The notes under the pieces were generated by a model, which saw only the letters and a program-made list of their open reading frames with translations, was not told where the DNA came from and ran no database searches. From contig JAQWTV010000097.1 in NCBI GenBank assembly GCA_029242545.1, positions 1 through 64,000 on the forward strand: a stretch of 64,000 bases of DNA. The letters run 5' to 3'. Made by a program: the position numbers and the translations under genes. Below are positions 8,398 to 16,319 of this stretch, one piece after another (position 1 is the first letter of the stretch; every line of letters starts with the position of its first letter). The DNA comes from Roseibacillus sp. (GTDB taxonomy: Bacteria; Verrucomicrobiota; Verrucomicrobiia; Verrucomicrobiales; Akkermansiaceae).

Positions 8398-11300
8398 CTA
8401 CTCGCCTCCCAGCTCGCGAACTTTATTCGCCATCTCGACGATGTCTTTCACGCGAGGATCGGAAGGATAAGCAGCTGGCAGGCTGTTGATGATCTTGCCG
8501 AGCCGAGGCATCTCGACAACTTCGCCGATGAGACTGCCTTTCAGTTTCTCTCCCAGCAGGGCAGCGCCGGCAGCGAGACGCAGCGAGGCCGGAGCCTGCT
8601 CTAGATAGGGTGCCTGCGGCTGGTAGGGAATGGCCCATTCACGCTCGACCATCTCGCCACTGGCAGTGTCCTGGAAGCGTACCGAAACCGTTCCCAAGTC
8701 ACCCTCCCCTTCCGGGAGGACCTCGACCTGATAGATCGCGTTGCCCGCTTCCTCGGACGCCAATTCGGCGGCATCAATGCTGTCATTGCGGAAGTCCTCT
8801 TTCTTGAGGCGATGCTTCTCGAAGCCATAGAGCTTGTATCGTCCGACCCGCTTTGGATTGAAGTTGACCTGCACCTTCACGTTGCGCGCTGCTGGCCGCA
8901 AGGCTCCGGCAATCTGCTCGGCAAATCCGCCATCGGCATCTTCCGGCCGGTCGAGGAAGTAATAGCGGCCGTCGCCCTTGCGGGTGAGCGACTCCAGAAT
9001 CTCGTCATTGTAGCCCTCCGCTCCCACACCGCACGCATCGAAGGCAATCCCCTGCTGTCTCATGTTCTCCACCATCTTGGCCAACTCCGCCGGTTTGGCA
9101 TTGCCGAGGTTGGCGGCGCCGTCAGTAAGAAGAATAATGCGGTTCTGCCCGCCTTCGAGCTTCTGCTCCCTGGCTTTGGCCATACCCAACTTGAGAGCTT
9201 GTTCCAGATTGGTGCCGCCCTCGCTCGGCGTCCCCTCCACCAGATCGACCAGCTTGACAACTTCGTCACCTGCCACCCGGTCGGCCAGGAGGCGAGAGGT
9301 CCGCGCAAAGCTCACCAGGGTCACCCGATCGTCCTTGGTGAGTTGCGACGCCAGCAACCGGAAGGCGTTCTGAACCGACTCCACCCGGTCGGTCCGGTCC
9401 ATCGATCCGGAATTGTCGAGCAGGACGGTCAGGCGGAGCGGCACTCCCACCGCTCGGCCCTGCGCTGCTGTGCTCATCGAAACGCGCATCAAATTGCGCT
9501 GCTGAAGGAAGGGATGAGCGGCTTGCTCGATATGGCACGCCACCCGCTCGTCCTGACTGGGCGCGGGATCGCCATAGTCAAAGTTGTTCACGAACTCCTC
9601 GGTGCGGACTTGATCCGCTGGCGGCCACTCACCTTTCGCCAGGGAAGCCTTGGCCAACTTGAAACTCACATCACTCACATTGAGCGAGAAGGTCGACTTG
9701 GGTTCTGCGCCGGCACTTTTCTCGAAGGCCTTCAAGGCCTCCTGCTCGAGACTAATCCGCTGCAGCGAATCCTGCACGACCTTGTCGATGAGAGCGAGGT
9801 TGCCGGAGGTGTTCTTTGCCGCGAAAGTTCCGGTCACGTTCTCATAGGTCACCGAAGAGCCCTCGGGGAACTCGATCCCGTACTTCATCAATGCCTCCTT
9901 TGCAGGTGGGGCCGGTGACGTCGTCGCGGGAATTCCGAGCAGGTCACGGGCGACCACTCTCCCGTTTGCGCTGGCCTGGCCGTTCTGGATTTTTTCCCAT
10001 GCCACCAACGGAATCTCCCAGGTGCGCAGTTCGATGTTCTTCACGGCCTCACCGGCCAGGGGAACGAACAGCACCGCGCCGTCGTCGTCGATGCGGACGC
10101 TCATCTCCGCCTGCTCAGCGATCGAGGCGAGCGCTCGTTCGACCGGCACATTTTCAAGGCGGAGTCCCTTGATGAGAGTGTCGCCGGGATTGGCCGCGCC
10201 CTTCCGCCCATCCTCCTTGCCATCCACTTCAAAGTCATCACCGGGAGCTGACTCGTGCAGGATCCCATAGCGGAGCTTTTCCCCGTCCGGCTTGTTCACC
10301 GTGTAGTCGTGTGCCCTGGTTTGCTCCTCCAGGAATTCGACCGCCTCGTTCAGCGAAATGCCGTCGAGCTCTACCTTTGGAAAAACAATCCTCCGCAGTT
10401 TCTCCTCGGTCCGGCGGCGAGCCTCCGTAACCACAGGTCCCCGCTCATCGGCGAGCAACTCGGTCTCGTCGTGGAGCTGCCCTTCCAGCAGCTTGAAGAG
10501 GGCTACTTCCCTGCCCTTGAGGCTGTCTCCAACTTCCTCGCCCGCAGCTTTGCCCTTCTCGGCCCGCTCGGCAGCCTGCTGGCCGACATCGAAAGACGCG
10601 TCGGTCCGATTTGCTCCGGTCCCTGGGAGAGGAGGACTATCGGGGGCGGGTCTCAGATACCATTCTTCGTCCTTCTTGGCATTCTGCACCACCCGGTCGC
10701 CCGCTGTGCCACCGTCCTGGTAAAACTTGGCCGTATCCCGGCCCTCCACCTGGTCTTGATGGGCCTTGCGCTCACGAATTCCTCTGAAGCGGTCTTCCAT
10801 CCTCCTGCCACCGACATCAGCCGACGCATCATCATGCTCTCCCAAGGCCAGAGCGCCAAAGGGGTCCTGCGAGCTCATCAACTCTTCGTCTGCCCTCTTG
10901 CCCCCGGGGGCTTTCCTCGCATTGCCGTCAAGTCCAACCGGCGGGGGCACGGCCATCCCCCAAGCCTTGTCTGCTTCAGCCAGCATGCGGGCACGCGCTT
11001 CGTCATATGCGAAACGGTAGGCTTCTGGCCCGGCGGGCGACGATAGCCCAGCAGCCTCGAGCGACTCAGACCGAGTTGCAGCCGGCCGGGCAGCGGGATC
11101 CACCGGCGCGGATTCCTCCGAAGCTGTGCGCACTGCGCTCTTGAATCCGGGCGAAATCTTGCTTTTGGAACTCGTCCGCGAATGAGGAAGCTGTCTCTCC
11201 TCGCCACTCCCGACGGGAGCGTTCTCCTCAAGCTCGCTGCTCTCTGCTGAGAAGCTCTTAGCTCGCTCGTTCGCCGGACTTGATTTCGAGGCTGGTGCCT

Positions 11301-12957
11301 TGGCAAAAGGATCGGAAAAATCCAATGGTCTCGCGCCACCCTCGCCGTCCTCCTCTCTCTCGCCTTTCTCGCGGCCCCGCGTCTCAGTACCAAACCCGCC
11401 TTTACCATGGTCCTGTCCTTTCCCTTCGGATTGACCTGTCCCCTGACCTTGACCCTGCTGCACCCAGCCTAGCTTTCCGTTGGCATCTGCCCAAGATTCC
11501 TCGTCCGCCAATTGGTAGCGATTCCTTCCTCCGCGCACCTCAGGACCACCCGACTGCTTGGATTCTCCGTCCGCCTGCGACTTCTGATAGCGATCGGCGA
11601 GCTCGTAATCGGAAGTGCTTCCCGAACTCCGGCCTTCGCTCGAACCAATTCCTCCGCCTCCTCCGATTCCTTCCTCAACCGCCACCCCGGTGAATTGGGC
11701 AATCTCCCCCTCAGCTTCTTTCTCCAACACTTGGCGAGCCAACCTCTTCTTGCCCTTCAATTCCTCAATCCCCAACCCAACCCGGGAATCCCTTCCATTC
11801 TTTTCGCCCTTCCTCGGCACCGGCCGCCCGGACGCAAAACCCCGCCAGATACCTTCCACCGATTCTTCGGCCGCGGGTTCCGCGGACGGCCGGGGGACTG
11901 ATGTCACCGGTCTAGACGCAACCTCTCCAGGAACGGCGGGTTGATCGTCCTCCGCGCCCGTGGCTGGATCCTGTGCAGGGGCTGGGATCGCAGCCGAGAC
12001 CGGAGCCCGAGGCGGGACGGGAATCGGAGACGCTGGCGTTTCCGGAAATGATTCCGGAGCCAGAGCCGTTTCGGGGGCTGGGAGAGGGGCTACTCGCCCC
12101 GCCACTTGATTGAACTCCCGATCGAAGTTCGATTTCTTATCGACCGCACGATCGGTGGACTCCCTCACCTGGCGGGTGGCGTATTCCGGGAGAGCCCCCG
12201 CGTCTACTTCCACCCCGGGTTTGGCGGAAGGCACGCCCTGTATCCCGGTTACAACCTCACGCGCCAGCGTCCTCTCCTCACTCATGAGAGTCTCATTGAG
12301 CCTTGCCAAGGCCACGTGAGCCTCATCACGATCGCCCTCCCCTCCGGCAGCGGGCCGCTCCACGAACCGGACCGTATCTTTCGGGGCATCCGCACTGTTA
12401 GAAAACTTCGCCGACTCGGCCTGATCACGCCCCCAGTTCTTCACGCCCCCGGACAAGTTCTTCGACTCGCCCTTTCTGAGCGATGCCCCGTCCTTGCCTT
12501 CGCCCCGGCTGCTCAGTTCCGCGTCTGCACCCATGCGCGGCCGTGCGAAGAAGGCCACCAGGAAGAGGGCCACGGCAAAACAGGCCGCCGCCGACCACAA
12601 CACACGCCGCCCCGCTCTGCGGATCCGCCGCTCCCGGACCCGGTCTGCATCCCCTTCCAGCACCGGGACCTCTTCCGAAGGGTCCGCCAGCTCGATCGCT
12701 TCCAGCAAGTCTCTCTTGCGCTCGGGAGCGAGCTTCCAATCCTCGTCGTCCGACGGAGCGAGAGTCGCCCACAGCAATCCGTCGAGAGATTCCAGACGTC
12801 GTTTGAAGGCCCGGATTTCCGGGCGCTCTTCCATCATGAGCTCCAGCTCATCTACTTCGAAATCGGAAGCCTCTCCCAAAATCAACGATACCACACGGGC
12901 CTCAGTCTCCGGCTCGATCCAGGCATGGCGATCACCACTGTATTTGTCGTCATTCAT
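8398..12957 (-). CDS. YfbK-like VWA-domain membrane protein with anti-sigma-like N-terminus
   Basis: 1519 residues; start ATG 12957-12955 overlaps the sigma-factor stop by ATGA. The N-terminal about 110 residues (acidic, helical, SLILGEASDFEVDELELMM) resemble the cytoplasmic part of anti-sigma factors. One transmembrane helix follows at about 116-138. A long low-complexity Ser/Glu/Gly/Pro-rich linker leads to an STN-like segment (GISLNEAVEFLEEQT), then a YfbK N-terminal-type region (FSLNVSDVSF, TEEFVNNFDY) and a VWA domain from about 1165. Its MIDAS motif is D1181-N-S-G-S, with the Thr of EGGTNL and the Asp of LLTDG. The tail resembles the DUF3520 region of YfbK. Likely role: membrane partner and regulator of the coupled ECF sigma factor, with the VWA region outside the membrane. 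That role is inferred from gene order. Confidence 0.85.
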   Translation of the reverse strand: MNDDKYSGDRHAWIEPETEARVVSLILGEASDFEVDELELMMEERPEIRAFKRRLESLDGLLWATLAPSDDEDWKLAPERKRDLLEAIELADPSEEVPVLEGDADRVRERRIRRAGRRVLWSAAACFAVALFLVAFFARPRMGADAELSSRGEGKDGASLRKGESKNLSGGVKNWGRDQAESAKFSNSADAPKDTVRFVERPAAGGEGDRDEAHVALARLNETLMSEERTLAREVVTGIQGVPSAKPGVEVDAGALPEYATRQVRESTDRAVDKKSNFDREFNQVAGRVAPLPAPETALAPESFPETPASPIPVPPRAPVSAAIPAPAQDPATGAEDDQPAVPGEVASRPVTSVPRPSAEPAAEESVEGIWRGFASGRPVPRKGEKNGRDSRVGLGIEELKGKKRLARQVLEKEAEGEIAQFTGVAVEEGIGGGGGIGSSEGRSSGSTSDYELADRYQKSQADGESKQSGGPEVRGGRNRYQLADEESWADANGKLGWVQQGQGQGTGQSEGKGQDHGKGGFGTETRGREKGEREEDGEGGARPLDFSDPFAKAPASKSSPANERAKSFSAESSELEENAPVGSGEERQLPHSRTSSKSKISPGFKSAVRTASEESAPVDPAARPAATRSESLEAAGLSSPAGPEAYRFAYDEARARMLAEADKAWGMAVPPPVGLDGNARKAPGGKRADEELMSSQDPFGALALGEHDDASADVGGRRMEDRFRGIRERKAHQDQVEGRDTAKFYQDGGTAGDRVVQNAKKDEEWYLRPAPDSPPLPGTGANRTDASFDVGQQAAERAEKGKAAGEEVGDSLKGREVALFKLLEGQLHDETELLADERGPVVTEARRRTEEKLRRIVFPKVELDGISLNEAVEFLEEQTRAHDYTVNKPDGEKLRYGILHESAPGDDFEVDGKEDGRKGAANPGDTLIKGLRLENVPVERALASIAEQAEMSVRIDDDGAVLFVPLAGEAVKNIELRTWEIPLVAWEKIQNGQASANGRVVARDLLGIPATTSPAPPAKEALMKYGIEFPEGSSVTYENVTGTFAAKNTSGNLALIDKVVQDSLQRISLEQEALKAFEKSAGAEPKSTFSLNVSDVSFKLAKASLAKGEWPPADQVRTEEFVNNFDYGDPAPSQDERVACHIEQAAHPFLQQRNLMRVSMSTAAQGRAVGVPLRLTVLLDNSGSMDRTDRVESVQNAFRLLASQLTKDDRVTLVSFARTSRLLADRVAGDEVVKLVDLVEGTPSEGGTNLEQALKLGMAKAREQKLEGGQNRIILLTDGAANLGNAKPAELAKMVENMRQQGIAFDACGVGAEGYNDEILESLTRKGDGRYYFLDRPEDADGGFAEQIAGALRPAARNVKVQVNFNPKRVGRYKLYGFEKHRLKKEDFRNDSIDAAELASEEAGNAIYQVEVLPEGEGDLGTVSVRFQDTASGEMVEREWAIPYQPQAPYLEQAPASLRLAAGAALLGEKLKGSLIGEVVEMPRLGKIINSLPAAYPSDPRVKDIVEMANKVRELGGE

Positions 12958-13550
12958 CTGCTTAATCCTTTCGCTCCCTCTACCCCCGCACGCCGCAGGG
13001 AATCAGCGAGGTCCTTCAAAATGTAATGCAGCCGGTAACCCACGTTCCCGACGCTCATGCCACTGCGCTGGCTGATCTGCTTGTACTTGAGTCCTTCGAA
13101 ATACTTGAGCCGGAGAAGGAGCTGGTCGCGCTCGTCGAGGTCTCCCATGAGCATGTGCAGGATGCCGGCTGCCTCCATCTTACCGAGCACATCGTCGAAG
13201 GCCTCCCGTCCCATGTCCTTCCGGCCCGCACCCATGCCGCCATATCTGCCCGGATTGGTCGCATCCCCCTCCCCGATGCTCTCCTGGGTGGCAGGATCGG
13301 CAAGCGTCTCGCGTTTGTTGTCGCGAATATGGTTGTAGGCCCTGTTCCTTACACAGCGAAACAGCCAGGCGCGCGGTTGCCGGACCTCGTCCCAGTGCTG
13401 ATGGAGGCGCAGGAAGGCGTCCTGTACCAGGTCCTCGGCCACTTCCCGGCGTCCCACCAGGCCAAACGCGTAGCGCAGAAGCGGGGCCTCTTCCGCTTTG
13501 AATACCGTTTCAAGGGAAGGCTTGGGCGCCTTGGAGGGTTCAGGGGACAT
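12954..13550 (-). CDS. ECF-type RNA polymerase sigma factor
   Basis: About 198 residues from ATG 13550-13548. The frame is open further upstream, but the extra residues do not look like protein of this family, whereas MSPEPSKAPKPSLETVFKAE begins just before region 2. Region 2 is visible (LLRYAFGLVGRREVAEDLVQ, then DAFLRLHQHW and PRAWLFRCVRNRAYNHIRD). Region 4 is visible as LDERDQLLLRLKYFEGLKYK with the helix-turn-helix ISQRSGMSVGNVGYRLH. The stop overlaps the start of the VWA protein (ATGA), indicating translational coupling with its probable anti-sigma partner. The sister pair at 42883-44876 has the same arrangement and a nearly identical region 4 ending (VGNVGFLLHTGLKRLR). Confidence 0.9.
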   Translation of the reverse strand: MSPEPSKAPKPSLETVFKAEEAPLLRYAFGLVGRREVAEDLVQDAFLRLHQHWDEVRQPRAWLFRCVRNRAYNHIRDNKRETLADPATQESIGEGDATNPGRYGGMGAGRKDMGREAFDDVLGKMEAAGILHMLMGDLDERDQLLLRLKYFEGLKYKQISQRSGMSVGNVGYRLHYILKDLADSLRRAGVEGAKGLSR

Positions 13551-13743
13551 AGGAACCACGTGGCCACGACCACAGCCATCGACCGGAAGCATTGTAGATC
13601 TGAAACTGCCACCTGATTCCATCCTTTCTAGCCTTAAGACACTCCAAATGGACAAGCCTTGGAAAATTCCGGTCATTTTTGCCATGATTGTGATCTCCAA
13701 GGCCACAAAAAGGCCTTTCACGGGAGAGGATCCGACGGCCTGA

Positions 13744-14664
13744 AGCCTGAAACCGCCCTTTCTGCGATGCTGGAAACAGCAGCGGATCCCCGTATTCGTC
13801 AGCACAAGACCCTCGACCCCCGGGTATGTCTTCACGGCCTGGACCGGCGACGGCTCAGGCAACAATAACCCGCTTGTCATCGTCATGTATGAAAACCGGT
13901 CGGTGGGAGCGACCTTTGAACAGGACACCCGGGACTCGGACCAGGACGGGTTGAGCAACTGGGCGGAACTCGTTCTTCACGGGACCGACCCCAATGACCT
14001 CGATAGCGACGGAGACGGGTTCCTCGATGGAGTGGAAATCTCCGAGGATACCAACCCGAACGCGGCCCATAGCTATCCCACCCGCGTCCTGACCGTCAGC
14101 AACACGGGTAACGGAACCGTCTCGGGTGCAGGAACCTACCGACTCGGGACGGATGCCACCCTGGAGGCCAGCCCGACCCTCGGCTATCACTTCACCGGTT
14201 GGACCGGGGACGACTCAGGCACCGACAACCCGCTTGTCATCGTCATGGGCGGAAACCGATCGGTGGGTGCGACCTTTGCCCAAGACACCCGGGACCCGGA
14301 CCAGGACGGGTTGAACACCTACCGGGAACTGATTTTCCACCGAACCGACCCCAATGACCCCGACAGCGACGGCGATGGGTGGAATGACGGGGATGAGGTC
14401 AGCCTTGGGTATTCCCCGATCAGTGCCCAGAGCACGCCACCTTCCACTCCTGCCTTTTCCGCCCTCCGATTGCCCTCCGGGGCCGTCGATGCCTTGCAGG
14501 TCACCTTCCCGACCCGCTCTGGCCGATCCTACCGCATCGAGGAATCACTAGACCTCCAAGTCTGGACCGTCTGGGAAGCAGGCATCACCGGCAACGGTGT
14601 CATCATCCACCGCCGCGTTCCAGCCAGCGGCCAGAAGGGATTCGTGCGGGTGGTTGAGGATTGA
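13744..14664 (+). pseudogene. 5'-truncated surface protein with InlB-like and Ca-binding (TSP3-type) repeats
   Basis: The frame is open from 13744, but the first ATG (13885) lies inside a repeat: LVIVMYENRSVGATF in copy 1 aligns with LVIVMGGNRSVGATF in copy 2. It is therefore not a natural start. Signal peptide and N-terminal domains are missing, so this is the 3' end of a longer gene. Content: two 120-residue repeats, each a divergent InlB B-repeat piece (GYHFTGWTGDDSGTDNPLV) plus calcium-binding DxDxDG motifs (DPNDPDSDGDGWNDGDE). A C-terminal module follows (SYRIEESLDLQVWTVWEAG) of a kind common at the end of secreted proteins in this phylum. Its cut end lies about 190 bp from the divergent sigma-factor start, so a recombination junction lies around 13740-13820. 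Confidence 0.7.
13822..14380 (+). repeat. Two direct repeats of 360-bp period (120-aa modules)
   Basis: The stretch from about 13822 to 14020 recurs at 14182 to 14380 with an offset of exactly 360 bases (for example ggaccgg at 13841 and 14201). The two copies are similar but diverged. They encode InlB-like plus DxDxDG modules of the truncated surface protein, so this is an in-gene protein repeat rather than a mobile element. Confidence 0.8.
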
Positions 14665-14932
14665 ATTGTGCAGTTGGCGATGAAATGAGTAACGGAACCA
14701 CCATGAGCTACTCGTAACCCTCCAATGCCGCCAAGGTATTCCTCAGGATTGTCATTCCGTGACCCTGCCCCAGCGGGCGGTCCTTAAATCTGAGGCAATG
14801 GGAACCCTACCGGCCGCAATGTAGGGTGCGATGCGGGGGGCATGGCGGGATTTTTTCATGCACCCCGCCAAAACAAACAACCGCCGCCTCTGGCGCAAAT
14901 CCGCTACCCCGCCCAGATCCGTGTGGATTGGC

Positions 14933-15700
14933 TCACTTCCTCCGCTTCTTAATCACCCCCTCACCCTGGGGCCGGGTCATCAGGACTGCCCGTAGGTCCC
15001 TCACAGGCATGCCACTGAGATACTTGCCGCCATCAGTGTCCACCCAGAGCTTGCGAGCGATGTTTTGCGCTCTCAGTCGCTTCTCAGGGGGAATCTGCAA
15101 GGTTTCGATCTTACGAAACAAATCCTCCAGCGTGACTGCTGAACCCGGCCCAACCCCCACATCCTTCCAAAGAACCCCTTCTGTGGTTTCCTTACAAAGA
15201 AGATTAACGTCTTCAGCAGTAGCTCGCTCGCTGGATGGACTGGGTTTTAATTCTGGTTCCTCTTTGGGTTCAGGTTTGGGTTTACCCGCAGGACCCGTGG
15301 GAACTTCTGCGTGAGATGTGGAAACCTCCGTGCGAGCCGTGGGAACCTCAACACCAGATGTGGGAACCTCCTCGTCAGTTTCCACGTATGCCGTGGGAAC
15401 CTCTAGGGAATCACTGATTGGAAAGACGTAAAGGTTGCACGCTCCGTTTGGCGTTGGCACCCGCCTGGGAAGGACCTTGATGTCATACTTGGCTAGTTTG
15501 GGAATGTTGTCCTCAACGCACCTCACGGACCATCCGGATTCGTTGGCTATTGTTTTCTGCCCCGTCCAGCAGACATGGAAACGCCCGGTCCCCAGGGTGG
15601 GTTTTGGGGAGGCATGGTCAGCAAGGACCATGATGATTCCGCGCAAAGAACCACGTGCCTTGCAGTCTTCCTTGGCCCAGTTCAAAGCTAGAATGCTCAA
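14933..15700 (-). CDS. HTH_36-type helix-turn-helix protein with VPT repeats
   Basis: 255 residues. The start is TTG 15700-15698, supported by a strong Shine-Dalgarno (AAGGAGG on the minus strand) five bases before it. Residues about 20-75 (IIMVLADHAS, GQKTIANESGWSVRCVEDNI, PKLAKYDIKVLP) have the layout of HTH_36 winged-helix domains found in plasmid, phage and island replication or regulatory proteins. The middle holds degenerate repeats of E-V-P-T spacing (EVPTSGVEVPTARTEVST), then a Pro/Glu/Lys-rich linker and a basic C-terminus (GVIKKRRK). It sits between a truncated gene and IS/tRNA scars. I infer that it is cargo or a replication-related gene of an integrated element. Specific function unknown. 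Confidence 0.6.
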   Translation of the reverse strand: MSILALNWAKEDCKARGSLRGIIMVLADHASPKPTLGTGRFHVCWTGQKTIANESGWSVRCVEDNIPKLAKYDIKVLPRRVPTPNGACNLYVFPISDSLEVPTAYVETDEEVPTSGVEVPTARTEVSTSHAEVPTGPAGKPKPEPKEEPELKPSPSSERATAEDVNLLCKETTEGVLWKDVGVGPGSAVTLEDLFRKIETLQIPPEKRLRAQNIARKLWVDTDGGKYLSGMPVRDLRAVLMTRPQGEGVIKKRRK

Positions 15701-15844
15701 AATGCCTCCTTCCTCAAATTAGAGAAATCCAAGCTCCTTAGCGTCTGTCCTCATACCAGAAACCGCACAGAATACACTGGCGCTTGAATTCTGGTCGGCG
15801 GGCTATTAGAGTTACCTCGTTGATCGATTGCCCGTTAGCACTGG

Positions 15845-15985
15845 TGATCGGGACACCCTTTTTGGGCCAGTTGAAATGTTAGGTTCGGGGGACTGGTTCT
15901 AGTTGCGCCATGGTTCTGGCAAAGCCGTCGGGGCTTTGGAAGCCCAATCCGCTGTGCGGGTGGACGCGGTTGTAGAAGGCTCTCT
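15845..15985 (-). mobile_element. Decayed 3' end of an IS3-family element (transposase C-terminus)
   Basis: On the minus strand 15977-15879 reads FYNRVHPHSGLGFQSPDGFA then RTMAQLEPVPRT and TAA. The YNRVHPHSGLGFQSP block is the hallmark C-terminus of IS3-family OrfB (DDE) transposases, just after the catalytic Glu. Four codons upstream an in-frame TAG interrupts the frame (SDL-stop-RAFYN), and a TGA follows further up. The remainder of the transposase is absent. The 30-odd bases after the stop (towards 15845, TGATCGGGACACC on the plus strand) may be the terminal inverted repeat, but no partner end is present in the window. Inactive remnant. Confidence 0.65.
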
Positions 15986-16199
15986 ACAGGTCGCTGCAAA
16001 TGGCTACGAGACCTCAAGGCTGCGCATGCGGAGGGGAGCAAGGCGTTAGAGTGACATAGGACCGGTCTTCTGACAGATTCAGACAGTTATTATGGGAGAC
16101 CCAGCGCATCCTTGCGCTGTCAGAGGAATCACATCTTGCAGAGAGACGCAGAAGCCGCTGTACTTGCGCAGCAATCAACATTATCCCAACCAGCCAAGG
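15986..16199. other. Non-coding stretch inside the plastic zone
   Basis: No convincing gene. It is bounded by the transposase remnant on the left and a tRNA 3' fragment on the right. It carries none of the acceptor, D-arm or anticodon 5' sequence expected for the missing half of that tRNA, which supports a recombination junction at about 16199. Confidence 0.4.
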
Positions 16200-16255
16200 T
16201 AGATTAAGGATCTAGTGGGGTAATACCCGTGGGGGTTCGAGTCCCCCCTCGAGCA
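16200..16255 (+). other. tRNA-Leu 3'-half fragment (att-like integration scar)
   Basis: The sequence begins at the anticodon arm (TAGA, loop TTAAGGA, TCTA). It continues through a class II variable arm with a GGG/CCC stem, a perfect T-arm (GGGGG TTCGAGT CCCCC) and an acceptor 3' strand CTCGAGC plus discriminator A at 16255. The CCA is not encoded. The 5' half (acceptor GCTCGAG, D-arm) is absent upstream, so this is not a functional tRNA. A 3' tRNA half starting at the anticodon stem is the usual footprint of tyrosine-integrase elements that recombine within tRNA genes. From its orientation the element side would be to the left and the original flank to the right. With TTAAGGA as the loop the anticodon would be AAG (Leu). 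Confidence 0.7.
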
Positions 16256-16319
16256 CGTTCTTTTAAGCGAGTCCATGTGGCTGGTGGAGCGGAGTAAGGC
16301 CTTCGATTCAGGAGGCGCA

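Noticed and set aside
8812-9918. 368-codon plus-strand frame
   Set aside because: Antisense shadow of the VWA protein, whose minus frame shows real VWA motifs.
13885-14664. Complete gene starting at ATG 13885
   Set aside because: The ATG lies inside a repeat that continues upstream in frame; the natural start is lost.
15835-16041. 68-codon minus-strand frame over the IS remnant
   Set aside because: Wrong frame; the transposase C-terminus is read in another minus frame with its own TAA at 15879-15881.
16200-16257. Functional tRNA-Leu gene
   Set aside because: The acceptor 5' strand and D-arm are missing; only the 3' half exists.
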